From an uncultured Collinsella sp. (GTDB lineage Bacteria; Actinomycetota; Coriobacteriia; Coriobacteriales; Coriobacteriaceae): 5,729 nucleotides of DNA. How positions within the stretch are numbered: the stretch's first letter is position 1; each line of letters begins with the position of its first letter. The stretch covers positions 1-5,729 of the forward strand of contig URTP01000127.1 in NCBI GenBank assembly GCA_900550835.1, written 5' to 3'. Positions 1 through 5,350 of the stretch are shown here, in pieces. The notes below the pieces were generated by a model, which worked only from the letters and a program-made list of their open reading frames with translations, did not search any database and was not told the origin of the DNA. The position numbers were made by a program, and so were the translations under genes.

Positions 1-122
1 CCCTTGTCGCGGCGCACGGAGATCGAACTCAGGTCGGCGGGCTTGTTGCGCTGCTGGCGGTTGATCTCGGCCAGGATTTCGTATTGCTTGCCGTTCATGT
101 AGAAGTAGCCGAGACGCTGGCC
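1..122 (-). CDS. RND efflux pump fragment (both ends missing), probably foreign to this contig
   Basis: Read on the minus strand, with whole codons lying between positions 3 and about 122, this stretch gives LSGQRLGYFYMNGKQYEI followed by LAEINRQQRNKPADLSSI and SVRRDKG. The pattern SGQR-x-GYF-x-MNGKQY, then R-x-x-R-x-x-P-x-DL and a V/I-x-VR-x-x-x-G strand, is that of the periplasmic docking/porter region of HAE1-type RND multidrug pumps, in the form found in Bacteroidota. In the intact protein this part belongs to a trimeric inner-membrane pump working with a periplasmic adaptor and an outer-membrane channel. Third codon positions are very GC-rich, which would suit an Alistipes-like genome. 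The family resemblance stops at about 122-128, inside the oppositely oriented tadC sequence. No intact gene is present. I read it as a chimeric assembly joint rather than a real neighbour gene. Recognition of the RND family is fairly sure; the source organism is a guess. Confidence 0.7.
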
Positions 123-281
123 GCTCAAAGTCGCGAGATCCGTGCGGCTCATCGCGCCGCGGTCGAGCGCGAGATCGAACGTGCGCCCGTCAAGCTGCTG
201 ATTCCCACCGGCACGCTCATCTTGCCGGCGTTGCTTCTGTCCATATTGGGCCCGCTGCTGGGAGCAGGCGGGATGATGTAG
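108..281 (+). CDS. tadC: TadC-like pilus platform protein, C-terminal end only
   Basis: The frame is open from position 3, but only about 108 onward looks like TadC: AETLAAQSREIRAAHR, a charged AVEREIER linker, then APVKLLIPTGTLILPALLLS and ILGPLLGAGGMM before the stop at 279-281. The KAPVKLL-x-P-x-x-x-x-x-x-PA-x-x-x-x-x-LGP ending is characteristic of the type II secretion system F-domain proteins TadB and TadC, in which this is the last transmembrane helix. TadB/TadC form the inner-membrane platform on which the TadA ATPase drives pilus assembly. The stop is directly followed by the ribosome binding site of the pilin gene, so the two are coupled. The upstream part is replaced by sequence that reads as an RND pump on the other strand, so the gene is cut by the suspected chimera. 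TadB is the alternative name; the C-terminus alone hardly separates them. Confidence 0.75.
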   Translation, partial: AETLAAQSREIRAAHRAAVEREIERAPVKLLIPTGTLILPALLLSILGPLLGAGGMM

Positions 282-287
282 GGAGGA
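281..287 (+). promoter_or_regulatory. Ribosome binding site of the Flp pilin gene
   Basis: GGGAGGA lies 4 bases before the ATG at 292 and starts at the last base of the tadC stop codon. It is one of the strongest Shine-Dalgarno matches in the window, which suits the high expression expected of a major pilin, and it selects ATG 292 over the second in-frame ATG at 301. Confidence 0.75.
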
Positions 288-291
288 ATAC

Positions 292-525
292 ATGAACACG
301 ATGACTGACGCTGCTGGCAAGGTCCAGGGCTGGGCGTTTTGCCGGGCGGCACATGTTCGTCAGCGCGCCAAGGAACTATTGCAGGAGGAGAGTGCACAGG
401 GTACCACTGAGTATGCCATCTTGGTCGGCGTGCTCGTGGTGATCGCGATTATCGCCATCGTCGCATTTAAGGGCAAGGTCCAAGATCTATGGAACGCTAT
501 CAGCGAGGGCATCAACAGCCTGTAG
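292..525 (+). CDS. flp: Flp/Fap-type major pilin precursor
   Basis: This 77-residue precursor has a long charged leader (about residues 1-35), then QGTTEYAILVGVLVVIAIIA, the classic Flp motif of a Glu-Tyr pair at the head of a hydrophobic helix, and a short tail KGKVQDLWNAISEGINSL. Placing Glu40 and Tyr41 at mature positions +5 and +6 puts prepilin peptidase cleavage between Ala35 and Gln36, leaving a mature pilin of about 42 residues, a normal Flp size. The mature protein would pack through its helix into the Tad pilus fibre used for adhesion. The leader is longer than in many Flp pilins; ATG 301 would shorten it by only three residues. The gene follows tadC by 10 bases and overlaps the next reading frame if that one starts at 489. 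Confidence 0.92.
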   Translation: MNTMTDAAGKVQGWAFCRAAHVRQRAKELLQEESAQGTTEYAILVGVLVVIAIIAIVAFKGKVQDLWNAISEGINSL

Positions 526-1052
526 AGGGCGAGCGCCCCATCGGGGTGCTGCTGGTGTTTGCTTGCCTGACCGTGGCGATAGCGGTGGTGCTTTGGGGGC
601 TTAACGCCGCGCGGCAGCAGCGTCCTGGGACCGCCTCCGATTTGGGCTCAGATTCGGCGGTAGCGTCTCAAAAAGATGAGATGCGAGATGCGGACGATTC
701 GGATGTCGCTGTCACGGCGCAAACCTTTCTGCGGGCGCTCGACAAGCGGTCTGGCACTGCGACGGATTCGCCTGAGGGCAACGCGATTGCGGTCCGGCTT
801 GCATGGTCCGAGGACCGACCGATGACCGAAGCGGCAGCGGATATGCTGCGTGCCTATCACGAGGTACCCACGGCACAACTTGCTCTGAGCGGCTATCTCG
901 ATATCAAGGGCAACGTGTGGGGCGCTATCGTGCGCGACGGACGCGGCTGGGTCGATATGGTGACGGTTGCCGCGGATACTGGCGATGCTTCGTGTCGTCT
1001 GCGCGCCGTGCGCCTGGTCCCGCAAACAATAAACTCAAAGGAGGGATCGTGA
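489..1052 (+). CDS. Unrecognised membrane-anchored protein in the Tad operon
   Basis: I do not recognise a named family. The 187-residue product has one transmembrane helix near residues 17-38 (GVLLVFACLTVAIAVVLWGL), an acidic and polar, probably disordered stretch at about 41-75, and a compact mixed domain at about 76-178 that includes MTEAAADMLRAYHEV and alternating strands (LALSGYLDIKG, VWGAIVRDGRGWVDMVTVAA). The topology suggests a small extracytoplasmic domain tethered to the membrane. Its place between the major pilin and a pilin-like gene argues for a role in Tad pilus assembly, possibly in the position that TadZ-, RcpC- or TadF-like accessory genes hold in other clusters, but no homology to these is visible. 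The start is uncertain: ATG 489 overlaps the pilin gene by 37 bases behind a weak AAGG, while GTG 546 would begin just at the membrane helix. Confidence is high that it is coding, low on function. Confidence 0.75.
   Translation: MERYQRGHQQPVEGERPIGVLLVFACLTVAIAVVLWGLNAARQQRPGTASDLGSDSAVASQKDEMRDADDSDVAVTAQTFLRALDKRSGTATDSPEGNAIAVRLAWSEDRPMTEAAADMLRAYHEVPTAQLALSGYLDIKGNVWGAIVRDGRGWVDMVTVAADTGDASCRLRAVRLVPQTINSKEGS
1037..1045 (+). promoter_or_regulatory. Ribosome binding site of the pilin-like gene
   Basis: AAAGGAGGG lies 8 bases before ATG 1054, inside the last codons of the preceding gene, whose stop is at 1050-1052. This near-perfect anti-Shine-Dalgarno match fixes ATG 1054 as the start and makes translational coupling likely. 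Confidence 0.8.
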
Positions 1053-1053
1053 A

Positions 1054-1272
1054 ATGCATGGCGTTCTGCGTGAAGAGGTTGCCCAAGCGACTGTGGAATA
1101 CGCCATCGTCACGGTGGCGCTGTTATCGATCGTGCTGGCGATTGCGGGACTTTGGCGTGCTGGCACCGATGGGCGCTTGGCGGCGCTGGTCGAGCGGGCG
1201 GCATCCCATGGCGTTGCCTCGATGTCGGTTATCGACGCCGCTGCGGGCGCTAAGGACATCGCGTTGTATTGA
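1054..1272 (+). CDS. Small pilin-like (TadE/Flp-type) protein
   Basis: The 72-residue product has a ten-residue leader MHGVLREEVA followed by QATVEYAIVTVALLSIVLAI, so Glu15-Tyr16 stand at +5/+6 if cleaved after Ala10. The motif and helix are those of Flp pilins, but the tail after the helix (WRAGTDGRLAALVERAASHG, VASMSVIDAAAGAKDIALY) is longer and differs from the major pilin. It could be a second, minor Flp subunit or a truncated TadE-like pseudopilin; I favour a minor pilin because it has the Glu-Tyr pair typical of Flp. A strong ribosome binding site at 1037-1045 supports the start. Its TGA stop (1270-1272) overlaps the probable start region of the next gene. It would be inserted in the inner membrane, processed, and built into or onto the Tad fibre. 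Confidence 0.82.
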   Translation: MHGVLREEVAQATVEYAIVTVALLSIVLAIAGLWRAGTDGRLAALVERAASHGVASMSVIDAAAGAKDIALY

Positions 1273-1744
1273 TATCGCGTGCGAGGACCGGGCGCAGTCT
1301 ACGGTCGAGGCCGCTTTTTTGCTGCCGACGTTTCTGACGCTCATCCTTCTCGCACTGCAACCGGTGTGCCTGCTCTATACGCGCGCGGTCATGGAGTCTG
1401 CCGCCGCCGAGACCGCGCGACTCATGACCACGACGACGGCGGAGGACGACGATCTTAAGGAGTTCACCCGCCGCCGGCTTGCCGCAGTGCCCAACGTTTC
1501 GATCTTTCATGCCGGCGGGCCGCTGTCGTGGGATATCGAGCTTGGCCGGGCCGGTGCGGGTGGCGTCTCGTCCGTGTCCGTTTCCGGCGAGGTCAAGCCG
1601 TTGCCCGTGATCGGTGCGTTTGCGCAGGCTATGGGTGGTGCCGCCGAGGGCGGCTACGTTGAGCTCAAGGTCGATGTCTCGTATCAATCGCGTCCCGAAT
1701 GGCTGGAGGGAGATTATGATTCGTGGATTGCTACATGGGATTAA
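1268..1744 (+). CDS. tadE: TadE-like minor pilin
   Basis: The core is RAQSTVEAAFLLPTFLTLIL followed by LALQPVCLLYTRAVMESAAA and ETARLM, the usual TadE layout: processing site, VE-x-A-x-x-LP helix, then an AA-x-x-x-AR segment, and a roughly 100-residue beta-rich C-terminal domain containing VSSVSVSGEVKPLPVIGAF and YVELKVDVSYQSR. TadE-type minor pilins are cut by the same peptidase as Flp and are needed for fibre assembly. The start is the odd point. There is no ATG, GTG or TTG between 1217 and the helix. ATT 1268, overlapping the previous stop as ATTGA and preceded by TAAGGA at 1251-1256, would give a nine-residue leader ending in Ala, matching the short leaders of its neighbours. The alternative ATG 1208 or TTG 1214 would add about 20 residues of low-quality sequence overlapping the previous gene. 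The end overlaps the next gene by 29 bases. Confidence 0.82.
   Translation: MDIACEDRAQSTVEAAFLLPTFLTLILLALQPVCLLYTRAVMESAAAETARLMTTTTAEDDDLKEFTRRRLAAVPNVSIFHAGGPLSWDIELGRAGAGGVSSVSVSGEVKPLPVIGAFAQAMGGAAEGGYVELKVDVSYQSRPEWLEGDYDSWIATWD
1705..1711 (+). promoter_or_regulatory. Ribosome binding site deciding the start of the TadG-like gene
   Basis: GGAGGGA lies 4 bases (6 from the GGAGG core) before ATG 1716, inside the end of the TadE-like gene. It favours 1716 over ATG 1809, which has only GAGG at 1798-1801 but would give the shorter leader seen in the neighbouring pilin-like proteins. Confidence 0.6.
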
Positions 1745-3869
1745 GCGTTTCTGGTCTAGACGCGTTTTGACGCGCCGTCCGAGCTGCCATTGCAAGCGAG
1801 GCGGCTTTATGGGTCGAGCCGGTGTCGATCTGTTTATCGAAGACGGCGCCTATACCACGCTTTCTTCTGCCGTGGTCATCCTAGTGGTGCTCACATTGTT
1901 GTTTTCGTCGACCGCGGCGATATGGAGCATGTCGCGTGCCGGGGACACCCAGGTGGCGGCCGATAGCGGCGCGCTGGCGGGTGCCAACGTAGTGTCGTCC
2001 TATCACACGGCTGCCACGGTGGTTGATGCGAGCATCTTGAGTCTGGGGCTGGCGGGGTTTGCCACGATCGGGACGGGCCTGGTCGCCATCCTCATCCCGG
2101 GTGCCGAGCCGGTTGCCGGCAATATGGTCGACACCGGGATCGAGATCATTAAAACGCGCAACAAGTTTGCCAAAAGCGCATCGGAAGGCTTACAGAAAAT
2201 CGAGACGGCTCTGCCGTATCTGATCGCCGCGCGTGCCACGCAGGCGGTGTCGGCGCAGGATACCGATAGTGTGACCTATACCGGTACGGCGCTTGCCGTG
2301 CCCAGGACATCCGAGTCGGACTTTGCTGCGCTCAAAGGGTCAGAGATCTCGACCGATACCATTAAAGACACATCAGATGATTTAGAGCGTGCGGCCGAGG
2401 AGCTGCGGAAGGCCTCGGAGGAGACGGCGAAGGCAAAGGAGCGCGCTTGGCTGGCGGATTGTGGTGGGTCTGACAAGGGCTCGGTCGGCAGCTGTTCTTG
2501 TATGTGGGAGCGCGCAAAAAGCCTAACGGATCTTTCCGGTGTTCAAAATCCGCATTACTCATCGAGCGTTACGTGGGAGCCTCAAGTTGCCCTTGATCGC
2601 GCGAAGGACTACTACCATTGGCGTCTGACAAATGAGAAGCCCCAGGGCTCGAGTGTCGAGATGAAGGCAGAGTCTGCGGCGCGTAAGGCGTTTTATACCT
2701 ATGCGAACGCGGAGGTCGATCGGGCATATATAACCGAGAACGGAGACAGGGTTTCCTCCTATATTCCGCTGCTGCCGCGCAACTCTGATGAGGTTCGGGC
2801 GACGGAACTCTATACCGATGCGGTGTGGCCGACTAGCGTGAACGATGACAAGGCGTATCTGCATTACGGGACGACCTGCCCTAACTATAAGAAAGGGACG
2901 CCGAGCGGATTTGCTTCGGTTGCCGATTACGATGGACAGGATAAATGCAGCAAATGCCATTTTGGCGTTTTGTCGCTTGGTGCTGTTGCGGCGCCTTCAA
3001 CCTCTATCGAAAACGGCTTTGAGTATCACTTTGACAAGTTTAAAGACGCCCTGGAGGACTACGTCGACTGTCGCAACAAGGAGCTCGAGCTCGAGCGTCA
3101 GACCGAGGACGAAGCCGACCGTGCGGGCAATGCGTTCGATACCGCCATCAAAGAACTTTCCGGTGAGCGTCCGCGTATCGCCCCACCTGGCCGCAACGGC
3201 GTAGTCGCCTTTGCAGTTTCGGGTGATATTACCAGCCCCGATCAACTTAACTCTTCGTTTAACACGGCGGTTGAGCTTGGCAGTCGCGGTGCCATCTCTG
3301 CCGCGGTGCTGGCGCCCGATGAGGCGACGGCGCAAAACAACGTGCTTTCGCGATTTTTCTCGACATTGAAGGAACGCTCGGGTGGCGTTGCCGGCGTACT
3401 CGATGGCGTCATGGATGTCTGGGGACGGCTGCTTGTGGGATACGGAGACATCCAAGGTTCGGCCGACGAACTTATGGACGAGATGATTAAGGGCCTAGGA
3501 GGGGGCAACGGTGCGTTGGACTCCATTGCATCGTGGCTCGGCGATACCGTTTCGGCGTCCGTGGCGGCGCTGGGTTTGGAACCGTGCGACTTGCGCCTGC
3601 GAAAGCCGGTGCTGACCGATTCCGCCAACGTCATTAAGAGTCCGGGGTCTGACATTGCCGGTCTCTCTCAAGCGCAAGACAAGCTGCGAAGTATTCCGTT
3701 GGGCGTGACCGATCCCAAGGCGCTTTGCGAGGCGTTGGAATATCAAGTCGAACGCACCATCAGCGGTACGGTGTTCACGCTTGCGGAGATTCCTCTGCCC
3801 GGCGGCGGCTCCATCCCGCTCACCGTCGATGTCGCCACGCTGGTTGGCGCTCTGGGCGGTGGGTCGTAA
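1716..3869 (+). CDS. Large TadG-like pilus protein with cysteine-rich extracytoplasmic region
   Basis: Counting from ATG 1716 the product has 717 residues. It starts with a basic leader (1-40), then EDGAYTTLSSAVVILVVLTL and LFSSTAAIWS, a helix at about 45-70, followed by SRAGDTQVAADSGALAGANV. The R-x-x-x-x-Q-x-AAD-x-x-ALAGA pattern after a single N-terminal helix is the hallmark of TadG-type Tad proteins. Residues 105-130 form a second hydrophobic stretch. A charged coiled-coil-like segment covers about 215-245. Cysteines occur at 249, 260, 262, 388, 411, 414, 452, 624 and 671, including CSKCH at 411-415. A second helical segment is at about 440-480, and the C-terminus is Gly-rich. TadG-like proteins are membrane-anchored and mostly exposed outside; this one is longer than most and lacks a recognisable von Willebrand A domain. 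The TAATG at its end couples it to the next gene. A start at ATG 1809 would give 686 residues. Confidence 0.78.
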   Translation: MIRGLLHGIKRFWSRRVLTRRPSCHCKRGGFMGRAGVDLFIEDGAYTTLSSAVVILVVLTLLFSSTAAIWSMSRAGDTQVAADSGALAGANVVSSYHTAATVVDASILSLGLAGFATIGTGLVAILIPGAEPVAGNMVDTGIEIIKTRNKFAKSASEGLQKIETALPYLIAARATQAVSAQDTDSVTYTGTALAVPRTSESDFAALKGSEISTDTIKDTSDDLERAAEELRKASEETAKAKERAWLADCGGSDKGSVGSCSCMWERAKSLTDLSGVQNPHYSSSVTWEPQVALDRAKDYYHWRLTNEKPQGSSVEMKAESAARKAFYTYANAEVDRAYITENGDRVSSYIPLLPRNSDEVRATELYTDAVWPTSVNDDKAYLHYGTTCPNYKKGTPSGFASVADYDGQDKCSKCHFGVLSLGAVAAPSTSIENGFEYHFDKFKDALEDYVDCRNKELELERQTEDEADRAGNAFDTAIKELSGERPRIAPPGRNGVVAFAVSGDITSPDQLNSSFNTAVELGSRGAISAAVLAPDEATAQNNVLSRFFSTLKERSGGVAGVLDGVMDVWGRLLVGYGDIQGSADELMDEMIKGLGGGNGALDSIASWLGDTVSASVAALGLEPCDLRLRKPVLTDSANVIKSPGSDIAGLSQAQDKLRSIPLGVTDPKALCEALEYQVERTISGTVFTLAEIPLPGGGSIPLTVDVATLVGALGGGS

Positions 3870-4345
3870 TGAGTATCCGCATGCGTCTGCGCGAGGAGCA
3901 CGCCCAAGCGACGGTGGAGATGGCAGTGGTTACGCCCGTTTTGCTGGTGCTGGCACTCATCGTGTACAACGTCATGATCTTTGCCAGTGCTGTCGCGCGC
4001 TTCGACCGCGTGGTGCCCGACATCGTGTTGGCGCACGCCGTGGCGTCGGAGGGGGAGGGCGACGAAAGCTCTGTCGATGCCTCGGCGACGGTCCAGACTC
4101 AAATTCTGAATGCCATGGAAGGCTATGACTTGCAGATCGAAGTGTCGAGCGAGCAAGGCGCGGAGGCATCGGATGGTGGTCTGCTCTCCCTATCCGGTAC
4201 GTTTAGGACCTACACCTGCACCATGCACTATGAGCCGTGGCCGACTTCTCTCAGCATCGCTGGCGTTCCGCTGGGGGCGCCGACAACGTTGTCGCACGAG
4301 CGCGCGGTGACGGTCGATCCATGGCGTCCGGGGGTGGTCATGTGA
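3869..4345 (+). CDS. TadE-like minor pilin, second copy
   Basis: This 158-residue protein begins MSIRMRLREEHA, then QATVEMAVVTPVLLVLALIV and YNVMIFASAVARFDRVVPDI. The Glu of TVEM falls at +5 if cleavage follows Ala12, and the VE-x-A-x-x-x-P-x-x-x-x-x-x-x helix is TadE-like. The C-terminal domain (about 60-158) has a disulfide-poor beta-type sequence with TVQTQILNAMEGYDLQIEVS and GTFRTYTCTMHYEPWPTSLS. It is only distantly similar to the upstream TadE-like protein, so the two are probably distinct minor pilins such as the TadE/TadF pair. The ATG shares a base with the preceding stop (TAATG), so reinitiation is likely, and its own stop forms ATGTGA with the GTG of the next gene. Confidence 0.82.
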   Translation: MSIRMRLREEHAQATVEMAVVTPVLLVLALIVYNVMIFASAVARFDRVVPDIVLAHAVASEGEGDESSVDASATVQTQILNAMEGYDLQIEVSSEQGAEASDGGLLSLSGTFRTYTCTMHYEPWPTSLSIAGVPLGAPTTLSHERAVTVDPWRPGVVM

Positions 4346-4701
4346 CCGCGGTCTCGTCCTACATCGCCTACGCGCGGGCACTCAACAGGCTGGGTTGGAC
4401 GCCGGCCGAGTTTGCGGTGGCGGAGTCGTTTGTCGTGCGCCTGCGCGGCATGCTGGGACGGCGTCCGGTTGCCGCCAACGGCTTGCCGCTCGTCATGGCG
4501 TTTCCACGCTGCTCTTCGGTCCATACGTGTTTTATGGCCTATCCCATCGACATCGCCTTCATCGGTCGCGACGGCAATATCCTCGCGCGCTACGAAAGCG
4601 TTCGTCCTTGGCGCACGTGCTCCTGCCCCGGCGCCTGGGCCGCACTAGAGCGTCCTTCAATCATTGTTTCGATCCCTGCTCTCCAACGCGTGCCGGCTTA
4701 A
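4342..4701 (+). CDS. DUF192 family protein
   Basis: The 119-residue product contains SFVVRLRGMLGRRP, LPLVMAFPRCSSVHTCFMAY, PIDIAFIGRDGNILARYESV and RPWRTCSCPGAWAALE. These are the ordered blocks of DUF192: an RG-x-x-x-R turn, a C-x-x-x-H-T-x-x-M segment, a PIDI/VFI-D-x-x-G strand and a final E after a small-residue patch. DUF192 has a solved small beta-barrel-like fold but no agreed biochemical function, and it is often found beside Tad or secretion genes in Actinomycetota. There is no signal peptide, so it is probably cytoplasmic. GTG 4342 overlaps the previous stop by four bases (GTGA), which argues for coupling; ATG 4321 would add seven residues. It is the last gene of the Tad block; the TAA is followed by a short spacer and a new promoter. 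Confidence 0.85.
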   Translation: MTAVSSYIAYARALNRLGWTPAEFAVAESFVVRLRGMLGRRPVAANGLPLVMAFPRCSSVHTCFMAYPIDIAFIGRDGNILARYESVRPWRTCSCPGAWAALERPSIIVSIPALQRVPA

Positions 4702-4704
4702 GAA

Positions 4705-4733
4705 TTGGCGACAGCGAACTTTCGTCATACGAA
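4705..4733 (+). promoter_or_regulatory. Candidate promoter with palindromic operator of the toxin-antitoxin module
   Basis: TTGGCG (4705-4710) and TACGAA (4728-4733) are spaced by 17 bases and resemble weak -35 and -10 boxes. TTTCGT (4720-4725), CAT, ACGAAA (4729-4734) form a perfect 6-base inverted repeat over the -10 box. An autorepressing ribbon-helix-helix antitoxin would be expected to bind such a site. This is predicted from sequence only; the -10 box is a poor match. Confidence 0.4.
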
Positions 4734-4745
4734 ATTGGGTAAGAT

Positions 4746-4752
4746 GGAGGAG
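4746..4752 (+). promoter_or_regulatory. Ribosome binding site of the toxin-like gene
   Basis: GGAGGAG lies 7 bases before ATG 4760. It makes that ATG the start and excludes the open frame that continues upstream into the DUF192 gene. Confidence 0.8.
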
Positions 4753-4759
4753 AAGATGC

Positions 4760-5026
4760 ATGGATGTTGAGATCCATCCCAACGCTAAAAAGCACCTGAC
4801 AGAAAAGCAGGTGCTAAGCGCTTGGCTTGCGGTTACTGAGTGCATTCGTCGCGAGTCGAAGGACGAGCCGCCGAGATGGCTTGCGATTGGATGGCTCCCA
4901 GACGGACGAAGCGTGGAGCTTGTCGCGGTCGAGCTTGTCCGTGGGTGGCTTATCATTCATGCCTTGTCTCCAGTCCAGAAGAAATTTTGGCAGGAGATTG
5001 AACGGGCTCGGCAAAGGGGTCGATGA
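4760..5026 (+). CDS. BrnT/RelE-superfamily-like toxin candidate
   Basis: This 88-residue protein begins MDVEIHPNAKKHLTEKQVLS, continues AWLAVTECIRRESKDEPPRW, LAIGWLPDGRSVELVAVELV, and ends RGWLIIHALSPVQKKFWQEI plus a basic tail. The order helix, helix, then strands with LAIG-x-x-x-x-G and a late [I/F]HA-x-x-P-x-x-K segment resembles BrnT-like small toxins, in which KH near the N-terminus and a basic or His residue near the end contribute to RNA cleavage. His13 and Lys11/12 near the start and His67 fit that scheme, but I cannot confirm catalytic residues. The downstream ribbon-helix-helix gene in the toxin-first order supports a type II module of the BrnTA kind. An alternative is a regulatory protein of unknown role. 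Confidence in coding is high; in toxin activity, moderate. Confidence 0.7.
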   Translation: MDVEIHPNAKKHLTEKQVLSAWLAVTECIRRESKDEPPRWLAIGWLPDGRSVELVAVELVRGWLIIHALSPVQKKFWQEIERARQRGR

Positions 5027-5310
5027 TGGGCAAGACGTATACGGCCGCTAATGGTCAGGTTGTAACGGATGAAACGATTGACGCGTGGTGCGAGTCGTAC
5101 GAGCGCGGAGAGTTTCCGGATGGCGAACACACCGTTGGTGGGATCGTGCATGGACGGCCCCCACTCTCAGGTGAGGGGACGGCAACGCTGTCGGTCAAGA
5201 TTCCTCTGGGAATGAAGGAGGCCATTCGTCGACGGGCGGCTGCCGAGGGGATGACGCCAAGTGAGTTTGCCCGTGCGGCTCTGAGCGAAAAACTTCTTGC
5301 TGCCGGCTGA
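5026..5310 (+). CDS. Ribbon-helix-helix (CopG/Arc-type) antitoxin candidate
   Basis: The 94-residue product has an N-terminal acidic half (GKTYTAANGQVVTDETIDAW, then CESYERGEFPDGEHTVGGIV) and a C-terminal ribbon-helix-helix: TATLSVKIPLGMKEAIRRRA, AAEGMTPSEFARAALSEKLL. The strand with alternating residues, helix, G-x-[TS]-x-S-E-F turn and second helix are typical of CopG/Arc-type DNA binding. In toxin-antitoxin pairs such proteins neutralise the toxin with the non-DNA-binding half and repress their own promoter. AAAGGGG at 5013-5019 is better spaced (6 bases) for ATG 5026 than for ATG 5023 (3 bases); both overlap the preceding TGA. The arrangement, N-terminal toxin-binding and C-terminal DNA-binding halves, is inferred. 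A Coriobacteriia homologue with proven function is not known to me. Confidence 0.78.
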   Translation: MGKTYTAANGQVVTDETIDAWCESYERGEFPDGEHTVGGIVHGRPPLSGEGTATLSVKIPLGMKEAIRRRAAAEGMTPSEFARAALSEKLLAAG

Positions 5311-5350
5311 TGCCTCTGACGTGCCGATTTATAGAACCGAGGCTGTGCTC

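Noticed and set aside
803..1267. Upstream extension of the TadE-like frame to 803
   Set aside because: The added sequence is Arg/Cys/Trp-rich low-quality protein that overlaps two convincing genes; it is a shadow.
1250..1795. Long minus-strand open frame opposite the TadE-like gene
   Set aside because: It is Arg/His-rich with no recognisable domain, and lies wholly opposite a gene with clear TadE features; a shadow frame in GC-rich DNA.
3081..3096. GAGCTC/CTCGAG short tandem and palindrome
   Set aside because: It is explained by the repeated Glu-Leu codons of the ELELE segment in the TadG-like protein.
2997..3655. Minus-strand open frames opposite the TadG-like gene
   Set aside because: No domains, no start signals, and the + strand frame is continuous and plausible across the same bases.
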